Source: Microcoleus sp. CAWBG506
GTDB lineage: Bacteria; Cyanobacteriota; Cyanobacteriia; Cyanobacteriales; Microcoleaceae
Assembly: GCA_020883125.1 (NCBI GenBank)
Contig: JAHREW010000028.1
Span: 1 to 64,000 of the forward strand
Length of the DNA stretch: 64,000 nucleotides
Reading direction: 5' to 3'
Part shown: piece after piece, positions 50,838 through 59,022 of the stretch
Layout: each line of letters starts with the position of its first letter
Numbering within the stretch: the first letter of the stretch is position 1
Translations under genes and position numbers: made by a program
The notes under the pieces: model-generated
What the model was told of the DNA's origin: nothing
What the model saw: the letters and a program-made list of their open reading frames with translations, nothing else
Databases searched by the model: none

Positions 50838-52205
50838 TTATATGTCAGCAAAATGCTTTTGCAATAAATTGTGAATAAATCGATAACGCCGATCGCCCGT
50901 TTTTTGCATCAGCAAGCGCGCCGCTGCTGCATCGAGGAAAAGACTGTAATTCCAAGGCATGTACCCATTAGACCACAGCACTAGGTGCAAGATAAATTTT
51001 TCAATGGCTGGAATCCCCGGTAACAAAGCACTAATTACCGATGCGATCGCCCCTGCTATCAATCCCCAAATCGAGCCACTAACCAAAGTGGCGGCTAATC
51101 CCAAAATCACCCAAATCAGCCCGCCCACCAGCTTAACTCCAAAGTAATAGGCCCGCTGCTGTTCGCCAGTTTCTAGCCAGGTAAAAGGCATTTTATCGAG
51201 TAAAACTTCTTGAATTCCTTGCTGTTCCATCTTTCTCGCCAACCACCCCAGCCAGTGCCGTATTTGTTCCGATCGCAGTTCTTTACCTCTGGGATACTGC
51301 TTGACTTCCCCTGTCATTTGGCGACGAATGTAGGCTGTCAATAGGTATTTGCGTTGTTCTTCCGCTGAATTTAAACGCTTCCAAGATTCGATTAAAATGT
51401 CCTCGTAGGCCAAAGCCATCATGCTTAACAATAGTGGTGCTTTAGCCATTTTTAACAAATCCGGCTCCTGTTCGATGCTATACCAAAGTTCGCGACTTCT
51501 AGCTTCTAAAAGATAATTTTTAATTTGAAGTTCTGTCAGAGGTTTCAATAAAACTGCTGCGTGCAGACTAAATCTATTTAGGCAGTGTTTGTAAACTTCA
51601 AAACTGCTACAAACTACTAAATTTTGTGGTTTTAATTCACTTTCAATAAATTGATTTATTGCTTGAATGCACAAGTCTTGGCGGTGAGTTTCTACTTCGT
51701 CCAAACCATCGAGCAAAGGGAGTAATTTGTGTTCGATAAGCCACTTTTTGCCTACAGCCGTGGGGATGTCGTATTTAAACTTAAGTTGAGCAATTAACCA
51801 ATCGGCGATCGGCTCGGATTCCGCTTTCCAAGTACCGAGCTCAAATAGTACCGGTATCGGCTTCGTAGCATCTTTTTGGGCGCGGGAAACTAAGACCAGA
51901 GCTAATTCCAATAGTGTAGTGGTTTTTCCGGCACCCGTCGTGCCCAAAATGACCAATTTACCTCCTGTGCGATCGAACACTTTAGCGACGCTAGCTTTGG
52001 GAGGTAGCCGAAAACTGGGACGGTTTCCCACCTTTACTTCCACATCCCAACAGCGGCTGACACCGGGAGGCGCAGCTTCTTGACGGAGGTTGGATAATAC
52101 GGCATTGTGCAAAGAGTGCGATCGAGATGCTTGGACTTCCCGCTTCACATCCTGGAGTAATCGATCGCGAGGCGGTTGTAATCTCAGAGGAATCAATCTT
52201 GACAT
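50838..52205 (-). CDS. NACHT-domain NTPase with C-terminal membrane segments
   Basis: 455 residues from the ATG at 52205; a GTG at 52259 is possible. An N-terminal helical cap (PRDRLLQDVKREVQASRSHS, LHNAVL) characteristic of a cyanobacterial NACHT group is followed by Walker A GTTGAGKTT (88-96), Walker B LLPLLDGLDE (161-170) and sensor-like CSSFEVYKH. After the helical lid come two hydrophobic stretches (GGLIWVILGLAATLVSGSIW and GLIAGAIASVISALLPG), then a short tail. Bacterial NACHT proteins include antiphage sensors, but this group has no recognised effector or leucine-rich sensor; the membrane segments could be the effector. Neighbouring repeats and TA relics mark an accessory region. Confidence 0.85.
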   Translation of the reverse strand: MSRLIPLRLQPPRDRLLQDVKREVQASRSHSLHNAVLSNLRQEAAPPGVSRCWDVEVKVGNRPSFRLPPKASVAKVFDRTGGKLVILGTTGAGKTTTLLELALVLVSRAQKDATKPIPVLFELGTWKAESEPIADWLIAQLKFKYDIPTAVGKKWLIEHKLLPLLDGLDEVETHRQDLCIQAINQFIESELKPQNLVVCSSFEVYKHCLNRFSLHAAVLLKPLTELQIKNYLLEARSRELWYSIEQEPDLLKMAKAPLLLSMMALAYEDILIESWKRLNSAEEQRKYLLTAYIRRQMTGEVKQYPRGKELRSEQIRHWLGWLARKMEQQGIQEVLLDKMPFTWLETGEQQRAYYFGVKLVGGLIWVILGLAATLVSGSIWGLIAGAIASVISALLPGIPAIEKFILHLVLWSNGYMPWNYSLFLDAAAARLLMQKTGDRRYRFIHNLLQKHFADI

Positions 52206-52364
52206 TTTAGTTAATCGGCTCAACCTTACCCTGGATGCTTGCTTTGCCAGATTAGGCACAACTGGCTCACAGCAACAGTACCATCACTATAGGTGTTCAG
52301 TAAATATTAACTAGAATTGGACATCTCCGGCAGCCGGAAGCACGGGGCTTTAGACCCATTTTTG

Positions 52365-52490
52365 GGGGAGCATCCCGATTTTGCATAGGCGAAGCATGAC
52401 CGCTGTAAGTCTCTGGTTATCCCTAATAAATTGTCTGCGGTCATGGTAGAGCATCGTACGAATATATTTGCACTCATTGAGATGCACCCC
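52365..52490. repeat. Interspersed hairpin repeat, copy B (loop inverted relative to copy A)
   Basis: GGGAGCATCCCGATTTTGCATAGG flank, arm GCGAAGCATGACCGC (52389-52403), 33-base loop (52404-52436), arm GCGGTCATG (52437-52445), then GAATATATTTGCACTCATTGAGATGCACCC. The flanks are the reverse complement of copy A at 44559-44680, while the loop matches copy A with two mismatches only if inverted. After the second arm, GTAGAGCATCGTAC replaces the CTTCGCCCCTAG of copy A. Confidence 0.9.
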
Positions 52491-52606
52491 ATTTTTTCGG
52501 TAAACTTTGCCCCAATAGGATTGTTCTGTAGAATTTGCCCTCACCTGGTGTTGTTGATTATTCTGGATATAGCCATCCCAAACATCCATGAATATTTCAA
52601 AAATAT

Positions 52607-53452
52607 ATGTCATTAAAAACTAGCCAAATCATCATCCTCTGCCTAGCAGGGCTATCAACGGCGATCGGAGTAGCCTGGGCCACCATACAGTCAGGTTCGA
52701 TGCAAGTCTCAAATCCTCCCCTGACAGACTCAGCACAATCCGACAAAAAAACTACTTCAGCGGTTCCAACTACAATTCCTAAATCTCAGAAAACAGAACC
52801 AGTGGAACTAAAAACCAGACCCATCCAATCTCAGAATTTTCAACCCCAACCTGCAAAAAATTCCCCAGTTACATCTTCTCTAATCCCAGAAAACTCGAAG
52901 CAAAAAGTTGAGCCGATATCCATCACACCTCCCGATTCCGGCTGCAAAATCAGTATGGCTCTAGTCAGCGATCCCAATCCACCGCTGAATGTGCGATCGA
53001 ACCCAGGATTAGCAGACAGCAAAATAGTAGGAACACTCAAAAATAATACCTTTGTTTCCGTCGCCGAAGCACAAAACGGCTGGTTGCGAATTACCGATCC
53101 AGTGCCCGGTTGGATTGCTAAAAACCGCACCGAAAGCAGTTGTCCTAACGTCAGACAGGAGATTAATTTTCTACCTGGGGGAGATGAGGCAATTGTTAAA
53201 GGTCGAATTATTGGTGGTGGCAGTCACTCTTACATAATTCGCGCCGCTAAGGGTCAAACAATGACTGTGAGGAACCGCAAAGATGTTTTTCCACAAATTT
53301 TGACTCCTGACGGGAAACTGTTGGGAGAAGACTCTTATCAAGACAATCAAACTGAGTGGAGTGGAAAAATTCCCGTTACTGGTAATTACACATTTCAACT
53401 AGACTCAAATTTCCGAGGATACGAATATGAATTTTCAGTAAAAGTCCGATAA
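52607..53452 (+). CDS. Membrane-anchored SH3b-domain protein
   Basis: 281 residues. An N-terminal anchor (IIILCLAGLSTAIGVAWATI, residues 8-27) is followed by about 85 residues rich in Pro, Ser, Thr and Gln that form an extended linker. A bacterial SH3 domain then spans about residues 115-180 (PPLNVRSNPGLADSKIVGTL, NGWLRITDPVPGWIAK). A beta-rich C-terminal domain follows (FLPGGDEAIVKGRIIGGGSH, then SYIIRAAKGQTMTV and TGNYTFQLD), similar to modules that bind cell-wall or extracellular material. It is probably periplasmic and wall-associated. Next to it is an M15 peptidase gene, also wall-directed, on the opposite strand. Confidence 0.8.
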   Translation: MSLKTSQIIILCLAGLSTAIGVAWATIQSGSMQVSNPPLTDSAQSDKKTTSAVPTTIPKSQKTEPVELKTRPIQSQNFQPQPAKNSPVTSSLIPENSKQKVEPISITPPDSGCKISMALVSDPNPPLNVRSNPGLADSKIVGTLKNNTFVSVAEAQNGWLRITDPVPGWIAKNRTESSCPNVRQEINFLPGGDEAIVKGRIIGGGSHSYIIRAAKGQTMTVRNRKDVFPQILTPDGKLLGEDSYQDNQTEWSGKIPVTGNYTFQLDSNFRGYEYEFSVKVR

Positions 53453-53472
53453 GTGTGCAGGTTTGTAACATA

Positions 53473-53671
53473 GGAATTATATCAAATCCGGTAGCATCGC
53501 CCTGTATTCATCTCTCTATTCTCGGACTCTGTGTCAAGAGCGCTCTAGTAAGGTTAAATCATGACCATGCAACGGTCAACAATATTACGGATTGGTGGTG
53601 AGAAACCTGGTTTTTACGATAATACTTCCTGGAGGCGCACAGATTCGCTAAAAAATCCGGTTTCTTTGTGG
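53473..53671. repeat. Copy of the TTAACC/ATATCAAATCCGG element plus a GAAACC palindrome
   Basis: 53473-53562 reads GGAATTATATCAAATCCGGTAGC...GGTTAAATCAT, the reverse complement of the element at 60391-60489, and shares CTCTTGACACAGAG with the 36361 copy. Next, AGAAACCTGGTTTTT (about 53582) and AAAAATCCGGTTTCT (about 53652) form a separated inverted repeat. No gene is supported here. Confidence 0.6.
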
Positions 53672-53690
53672 GAGTGCGTAAGTCCTAAAA

Positions 53691-54440
53691 TTAAGGAATC
53701 GCTCCCAGGGAAACATCAAGAATCGCAAATTTTTCCCAATCTTCTGAATCAAAGTGCCACCATTCTGTTGTGATTCCCATAAATCCTTGCTTTTTCATCG
53801 CATCTTCCAGCAATTGACGATTGTTCCGAGATAGGGCGCTGCCTCCTTGGTAATCTCTGTGAGCTTTTACGGTAAAATCATCAAAGGGTGTGGGCATTTC
53901 TAATTCTTTGCCCGTGCGATCGACTAAAGTTAAATCAATAGCAGCACCGCGATTGTGGCGCGAACCCCTAGCAGGATTAGCCACATAGCGGGGGTCTGGC
54001 AAAACTTGCCACATTTGTTTTGTAACAGAGAAAGGCCTGTAGCAATCGTAAACTTTCAAACCCAATCCGATTTTTTCTAAATCTGTTTGAACTAGCGCTA
54101 ATTTTTGAGCAACAGACTTTCTCAAGGCACATTTGGCTGTGGAGTATAGTTTTTGTTTTAAGAAATTGTTAGCTGTGGCGTAGCGAATATCGAGACGAAT
54201 GTTGGGATTGACAGTGCGGATATCAACCAGTCGTGCCCAACTGGGAAGTTGACTCATGAAAATACTTTCAGGTACTATGGGGTTTAATTCTGGTTGGGGA
54301 GATTGCACTTGTGGTGGCTCCTGGGCGTGGACAAATGTGGGATGGTGCAGACCGTGAAGCGAAGCTATCCCGTAGGGAATCGCACATAGCAAAACTAGCA
54401 TAAATGCGATCGGATATTTTCCAAAACGATTAAATTTCAT
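53691..54440 (-). CDS. M15 family D-alanyl-D-alanine dipeptidase (VanX-like)
   Basis: About 249 residues from the ATG at 54440, which starts an N-terminal signal anchor (YPIAFMLVLLCAIPYGIAS). The zinc-site motifs of VanX/DdpX-type M15 peptidases are present: SRHNRGAAIDLTL (SxHxxGxAxD with His and Asp ligands) and TTEWWHFDSEDW (ExxWH with catalytic Glu and third ligand). LDIRYATANNFLKQKLY and VYDCYRPFSVTKQMW are further family blocks. It hydrolyses D-Ala-D-Ala or related peptidoglycan-derived dipeptides in the periplasm; recycling is more likely than vancomycin resistance, because no vanH/vanA partners are near. Confidence 0.9.
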   Translation of the reverse strand: MKFNRFGKYPIAFMLVLLCAIPYGIASLHGLHHPTFVHAQEPPQVQSPQPELNPIVPESIFMSQLPSWARLVDIRTVNPNIRLDIRYATANNFLKQKLYSTAKCALRKSVAQKLALVQTDLEKIGLGLKVYDCYRPFSVTKQMWQVLPDPRYVANPARGSRHNRGAAIDLTLVDRTGKELEMPTPFDDFTVKAHRDYQGGSALSRNNRQLLEDAMKKQGFMGITTEWWHFDSEDWEKFAILDVSLGAIP

Positions 54441-54494
54441 ATCTGTTATGATTGTTAGTCTTAGAAGGTAGATTGCACCATTGTCAGCAACAGG

Positions 54495-54542
54495 CAAGAA
54501 GCTTTATGAACAGGCTTTCCTGCCTGTTTATAAAGCTTCTTG
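54495..54542. repeat. Long hairpin between the M15 and Uma2 genes
   Basis: CAAGAAGCTTTATGAACAGGC (54495-54515) folds with GCCTGTTTATAAAGCTTCTTG (54522-54542) around TTTCCT, with one mismatch. ATTGCACCATTGTC and GAGAATGGTACAAT continue the pairing outside. It is probably bidirectional and may terminate the upstream transcript. Confidence 0.7.
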
Positions 54543-54585
54543 AGAATGGTACAATATCTCCGCTCAACAAATCGATCGCCAAGGC

Positions 54586-55488
54586 TCAAATCAAATCGGG
54601 ATCGATACCCTGCGATCGCAAATAGGCCGCCAATCGTTCTTTTTGTTGCTGTTGGCGATCGGCCCGTTGGCTCTCAGCTTCGGCCCGTTGGTGCTCAGCT
54701 TCGGCCCTTTGACTCTCAGCTTCGGCCCGTTGGTGCTCAGCTTCGGCCCGTTGGTGCTCAGCTTCGGCCCGTTGGCGTTCCTGTTCGGTATGAAGGCGTT
54801 CTAGTCTGGCTTGTTCGCTCCCGATCAGCAACAAATTACCCTGGTTATCCCACCAGCGCAACCATCGCTGTGTCTGATTTTGATAACTACCTTCCCATAC
54901 CCCCAACTCCACTCCCATTAGTTCGATCGAATAGTGTCCGCGAGCGTTAGGTTCCATGCGAATATAACGAGTATTCACCCAGTTGTAGACTTCTAATTCA
55001 CCAGTTTTGATAATATAGATGGCGTAGTAGGGAATGCGGATAATCTGCTCGTATACCCAGAACTTTCCGGGTTTCTGAGTGACACCTTCTGAGATGCGAG
55101 ATAGAGGAGTATTATCGCGTTCTTCGGCACCATTCCCACTAGCAAGTTCGATCGCAATTAGTGGGACCATATACTCGCGCCACAACACGTAAGAGCGACG
55201 AATTTCTCCATCCACGAGGGGTGGGACGTTGGGCACGTAGAACCAGTCGGGGGCTTCGGCTCCACGTTCTGGTGGGTCGGTTTCACGCCAGTAGATGCCA
55301 CTATCTTGCCCGATCGCATACATTCCGTCCGGGTGTAGGGTTTGCAGCGTGGTTTCCAGGGAGTCGGTGAGCAGGATACACTGAGGATGTTCTTGGAAGT
55401 TTTTCACAAACGTGCCGTCGGATTCGGGAAGTTGCGTATGATCGGGGAAGGCGCGGACTGAGGTTATAGGACTAAGGCTTTGGGTCAT
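54586..55488 (-). CDS. Uma2 family endonuclease with C-terminal heptad repeat coiled coil
   Basis: 300 residues. The N-terminal 220 residues are Uma2: DWFYVPNVPPLVDGEIRRSY, then LWREYMVPLIAIELASGNG (acidic catalytic motif) and YEQIIRIPYYAIYIIKTGEL. From about residue 230 a stretch built of QRAEAEH/QRAEAES heptads repeats about seven times, encoded by 21-base units between 54655 and 54785, and must form a long charged helix. The end (KERLAAYLRSQGIDPDLI) recurs in many cyanobacterial Uma2 proteins of this subtype. The target is unknown. It is independent of the Uma2 gene at 49725, which lacks the repeat. Confidence 0.88.
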   Translation of the reverse strand: MTQSLSPITSVRAFPDHTQLPESDGTFVKNFQEHPQCILLTDSLETTLQTLHPDGMYAIGQDSGIYWRETDPPERGAEAPDWFYVPNVPPLVDGEIRRSYVLWREYMVPLIAIELASGNGAEERDNTPLSRISEGVTQKPGKFWVYEQIIRIPYYAIYIIKTGELEVYNWVNTRYIRMEPNARGHYSIELMGVELGVWEGSYQNQTQRWLRWWDNQGNLLLIGSEQARLERLHTEQERQRAEAEHQRAEAEHQRAEAESQRAEAEHQRAEAESQRADRQQQQKERLAAYLRSQGIDPDLI

Positions 55489-55679
55489 GACGGGTACGCG
55501 ATCGATTGGCGATCGGGACTGATGCTCTGTTCACAGCATAGCGATTGCTGTTGCAATTGTGTCGATATCAAGTCTATTCTGAAGAGTCATCCGAACTAGA
55601 TCCAGTCTTGGCAAAGATGCAATTTAGGTTGGGTTTCGTTCCTCAGCTCAACCTACACTATCTTGTCTGCAAGCCCGAC

Positions 55680-55834
55680 AGTCCGACAGGGGTTTAAACC
55701 CCTGTCTCATAGCTAAAGTCCTCTTAAGAGGACTAAGATATTTCTCATTTCTTGAAAATTTTGTTTTTATGAGTCTTTCAGTCGGTTTCAACCGACTTTA
55801 GCTATGAGACGGGGGTTTGAACCCCCGGCGGACT
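55680..55834. repeat. Multi-hairpin interspersed repeat, intergenic copy
   Basis: AGTCCGACAGGGGTTTAAACCCCTGTCTCATAGCTAAAGTCCTCTTAAGAGGACT is followed by AGTCGGTTTCAACCGACT, TAGCTATGAGAC and GGGGGTTTGAACCCCC. The first half is nearly the same as 5263-5320, which is coding. TCTCATAGCT and AGCTATGAGA also pair across the unit. It lies downstream of purB and fills most of 55489-55886. Confidence 0.85.
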
Positions 55835-55886
55835 TTCGGATCGGCGCGAGAACTTTCGCTCGCTCTCTTGTGATTTTAAATTTTCC

Positions 55887-57212
55887 TCAAATTCCCAAGC
55901 GCTGATACACTAAATCTAAGTGCCTCAATTGATACTGCGGATCGAAACAATCATCAATTTCCTTGCTGGTCATCTTAGCAGTAACTCGCTCGTCCTTAGC
56001 AATCAAATTGTAGAAATTGCCACCCGTTTTGTTCCAAACTTCGTGAGCGCAAGATTGCACAATTTTGTAGGCTTCTTCGCGACTCGTGCCTTTTTCTACT
56101 AAAGCTAACATCACGCGCTGACTAAAGATAACTCCGCCGTAAACATTCATGTTTTGTTTCATGTTTTCGGGATAGACTAGCAGGTTTTTTACTAAGTCGG
56201 TGGTTTCCACTAACATGAAGTGGGTGACAGTGGAACTGTCTGGCAAAATCATCCGTTCTACGGAACTGTGAGAAATGTCTCTTTCGTGCCAAAGCGCTAC
56301 ATTTTCTAAGGCTGCGACGGCGTTGGCGCGGACAATTCTTGCCATTCCTGTGAGTCTTTCGGAACGAATTGGGTTGCGTTTGTGGGGCATGGCGGATGAG
56401 CCTTTTTGCCCTTTGGAGAAGAATTCTTCGACTTCGAGTACGTCGGTGCGTTGGAGGTTGCGGATTTCTACGGCGAAACGCTCGATCGATGCTGCTAAGA
56501 GTGCTAAGGTTTGGACGTATTCGGCGTGTCGATCGCGCGAAATGACTTGAGTCGATGCACAATCGGGTTCGAGTCCGAGGTTTTGACACGCGATCGCTTC
56601 TATGCGCGGATCGATATTAGCATAGGTTCCGACTGCACCGGAGATTTTGCCGACGGCAATGGACGATCGCAAATTGACTAATCTGGCGCGGTTGCGAAAC
56701 ACTTCGGCCAGCCATCCTGCTAGTTTAAAGCCAAAGGTGATGGGTTCGGCGTGAATTCCGTGCGATCGGCCAACCATCACAGTATAGCGGTGTTGTTGGG
56801 CCTGATAGCGAATAGCTTGACTCAAATCTTCGACACGTTGTAACAAGATATCGACACTAGCGACTAATTGCAGCGCCAAAGCAGTATCGAGCACATCGGA
56901 ACTTGTTAAACCGAGGTGGATGTAGCGTCCGGCATCGCCTACATATTCGTTGACATTTGTCAAGAAAGCGATCATGTCGTGGCGGACTTCGGCTTCAATT
57001 TCAAGGACTCGTTTCGGGTCAAAATTAGCCTTAGCTTTGATTTCTTCGACTGCGGCGGCGGGGATGTAGCCGAGTTCGGCTTGAGCTTCGCAGACGGCGA
57101 TTTCTACTTGCAGCCAGCTTTTAAGTTTGGCGTTTTCAGTCCAGATGTTGCCCATTTCGGGCAAGGTGTAGCGGTCAATCACGGTTTGAGTTGGGGAATG
57201 CGATCTCACCAT
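55887..57212 (-). CDS. purB: Adenylosuccinate lyase
   Basis: 441 residues from the ATG at 57212, chosen because the family start (VIDRYTLPEMGNIW) follows within ten codons; the frame upstream to 57431 is not conserved-looking. It acts twice in purine synthesis, on SAICAR and on adenylosuccinate, releasing fumarate. Seen: HDMIAFLTNV, THLGL-type HLGLTSSDVLDTALAL, VGRSHGIHAEPITFG with the catalytic His, and the signature SSAMPHKRNPIRSERLTG with the catalytic Ser on the flexible loop. A decayed duplicate of its first codons and upstream region occurs at 60229-60391, behind the DNA methyltransferase gene. Confidence 0.95.
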   Translation of the reverse strand: MVRSHSPTQTVIDRYTLPEMGNIWTENAKLKSWLQVEIAVCEAQAELGYIPAAAVEEIKAKANFDPKRVLEIEAEVRHDMIAFLTNVNEYVGDAGRYIHLGLTSSDVLDTALALQLVASVDILLQRVEDLSQAIRYQAQQHRYTVMVGRSHGIHAEPITFGFKLAGWLAEVFRNRARLVNLRSSIAVGKISGAVGTYANIDPRIEAIACQNLGLEPDCASTQVISRDRHAEYVQTLALLAASIERFAVEIRNLQRTDVLEVEEFFSKGQKGSSAMPHKRNPIRSERLTGMARIVRANAVAALENVALWHERDISHSSVERMILPDSSTVTHFMLVETTDLVKNLLVYPENMKQNMNVYGGVIFSQRVMLALVEKGTSREEAYKIVQSCAHEVWNKTGGNFYNLIAKDERVTAKMTSKEIDDCFDPQYQLRHLDLVYQRLGI

Positions 57213-57582
57213 TGTACCTCTGCGAGGGCTCCGTCTTGAGTCGCGATGGGGAATTTGGGGCGATCGGGTAAAAGCGGGGGAAAGTGGGTTAAAGGGCGAT
57301 CGAACTGTCCCACTTCCGGATTTTAATATTTCGTTTGTTTCAGATATTGCACTTAAAGTGTGTAAAGTGTTATCGTGAACATAAATAACCAAGTGTGTCC
57401 TGGAAAAATATTTACAAACCCCTTCCAACAATAACTACTGCACAGGTTTTGCCTGATAGCAGCCTCAAAGTCCGGAGAAAGAGAACGGGTTACTCTGGTA
57501 TAATCAGCGGTTTAAATCGCTAACAATATTACACCATTGACTATCTACTTCAAAAAAAATCACATCACAAAAGAGATTAACT

Positions 57583-58050
57583 ATGTTGAGCCAAAGAACA
57601 TCCCATGAGTCTGTTTTGGTTCTAGAACAAGAAAAAGAATCAATAGCAGAATTAGAGCGAATTATAAACCTAAATCCTTCACAAGCAAAATTAGTGGGAA
57701 TGAACGGAGAAGAGATTCTGATTCCTGAGTCTGTCTATCGTATGTTCCGTAATATCGTTCACATGATGGCATCAGGTCAGCGCATTTCTATAATGCCTCA
57801 CCATTGCCAGTTGACAACACAAGAAGCTGCGGACATTTTGAATGTATCGAGACCATTTCTGATCAAGTTACTAGAAAAGGGAGAAATTCCATACCTCAAA
57901 GTTGGTTCACATCGACGAGTGATTTTCCAAGACTTAATAACTTATCAGGAACAGCGAAAAGTAAAGCGTCGCAAAGGACTGGAAGAACTAACCCAATTTC
58001 TTCAGGACGAAGGCTTCTATGAAGATGTGGTGTGTGATTTAGCTAAGTAA
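57583..58050 (+). CDS. HTH (excisionase-like) antitoxin of a PIN toxin pair
   Basis: 155 residues. LTTQEAADILNVSRPFLIKL and then EKGEIPYLKVGSHRRVIFQD (about residues 82-121) are a MerR/excisionase-type winged helix (HTH_17) that binds DNA. The N-terminal half (ELERIINLNPSQAKLVGMNG, EEILIPESVY) is typical of antitoxins paired with PIN nucleases, and the C-terminus (KGLEELTQFLQDEGFYEDVV) is the likely toxin-binding helix. One base separates its stop from the PIN gene start, so the two are translated together. The repressor probably controls its own promoter in 57432-57582. It starts right beyond the purB upstream region. Confidence 0.85.
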   Translation: MLSQRTSHESVLVLEQEKESIAELERIINLNPSQAKLVGMNGEEILIPESVYRMFRNIVHMMASGQRISIMPHHCQLTTQEAADILNVSRPFLIKLLEKGEIPYLKVGSHRRVIFQDLITYQEQRKVKRRKGLEELTQFLQDEGFYEDVVCDLAK

Positions 58051-58051
58051 G

Positions 58052-58879
58052 ATGGATGTTTCTTCTGTTGTTTTAGATTCTTGCGTCATCTTTCCTATGC
58101 CTCTATGCGATACGCTACTTCGTGCTGCTGAGGCTGAATTATACTCCGTTCGCTTTTCACGAGAAATTCTAGATGGTGCTACCCGCAATCTTGTAAAAAA
58201 AGAAATAATGACAGAGATTAAAGCAGCACGTTTTCAGGCGATGATCGAGAAAACTTTTCCTGAATCAATTGTAGAAGTGCCTGCAAGTTTGGTGGAAGCA
58301 ATGACAAATCATCCGGGCGATCGCCATGTTGTAGCTGCTGCGATCCTAGCAAATGCTAAGGTCATCGTTACAGATAACCTCAAACATTTCCCAAAGGAGG
58401 CTTTGGAGCCTTATGGTATTGAGGCGCAGCACCCGGATGTATTTCTCAGTGAGCTTTTCGATAATAACCCCGAGTCGATGCTTCAAGTAATTCGGCAGCA
58501 GGTTGAGGCTCTAAAAAATCCTCCTTATACTATTGCCGAAATTATTGAAAAATTAGAAAAAAATAATAGGGTACACGAATTCGCTAGTAAAGTTCGTTTC
58601 TACGAATACTGTAATTTTCTAACGGAAACTGCGAAAAAAGCCTTACGGAAGATTGGACAACCTGCACCCGAAGGTGGTCGATGTTATGAAGGAGAAAGAT
58701 ATCGACTATGGATGAAAGGGCAAACTCTAATAATTACGGCTAAAGACGGTAGAGGAGAAGTTATTCGAGTTCAGAATGACGAAATTGAGGGTGATATTTC
58801 ATCGGAAGATGTCAAATTATTCCAAAAATTTGCTCAACGCTTGGAGCAAGAATTAACAACAAATAAGGTTGACGAGTAA
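58052..58879 (+). CDS. PIN-domain ribonuclease toxin with C-terminal extension
   Basis: 275 residues, longer than the usual 140-190 for PIN toxins. Acidic catalytic residues: D9 (VVLDSCVIFP), E38 (SREILDG), D90 (HPGDRHVVAAA) and D108 (VTDNLKHFP). PIN toxins are Mg2+-dependent ribonucleases that cut tRNA or mRNA. A linker helix region (MLQVIRQQVEALKNPPYTIA) leads to an unrecognised module of about 85 residues from FYEYCNFLTETAKKAL; its RYRLWMKGQTLIITAKDGRG part looks like a small beta-rich domain. The gene begins one base after the HTH antitoxin. The extension could set target choice or antitoxin contact; that is inference. Confidence 0.85.
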   Translation: MDVSSVVLDSCVIFPMPLCDTLLRAAEAELYSVRFSREILDGATRNLVKKEIMTEIKAARFQAMIEKTFPESIVEVPASLVEAMTNHPGDRHVVAAAILANAKVIVTDNLKHFPKEALEPYGIEAQHPDVFLSELFDNNPESMLQVIRQQVEALKNPPYTIAEIIEKLEKNNRVHEFASKVRFYEYCNFLTETAKKALRKIGQPAPEGGRCYEGERYRLWMKGQTLIITAKDGRGEVIRVQNDEIEGDISSEDVKLFQKFAQRLEQELTTNKVDE

Positions 58880-59022
58880 TAAGCGGATTAAAAGCCTAAT
58901 TCAGTTTTTATCTATTCCCAAGTCACAGTTACCTTTTACTTAGCTGACAACAGTTACTCAAGACCATACATAGTAGACCTATTGCCAAGTTATATATAAA
59001 AGTAATAAAAAAATTAGTTTAT

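Noticed and set aside
52350-52613. 87-residue minus-strand frame over repeat copy B
   Set aside because: It is a reading of the mobile repeat; the matching frame in copy A is not conserved because the loop is inverted.
53561-53773. 70-residue plus-strand frame with GGEKPGFYDN
   Set aside because: It reads through the GAAACC palindromic repeat and overlaps the 3' end of the M15 peptidase gene.
57213-57431. N-terminal extension of PurB upstream of the ATG at 57212
   Set aside because: The extra residues do not look like the family, and the same DNA in the decayed copy at 60229-60391 does not keep the frame.
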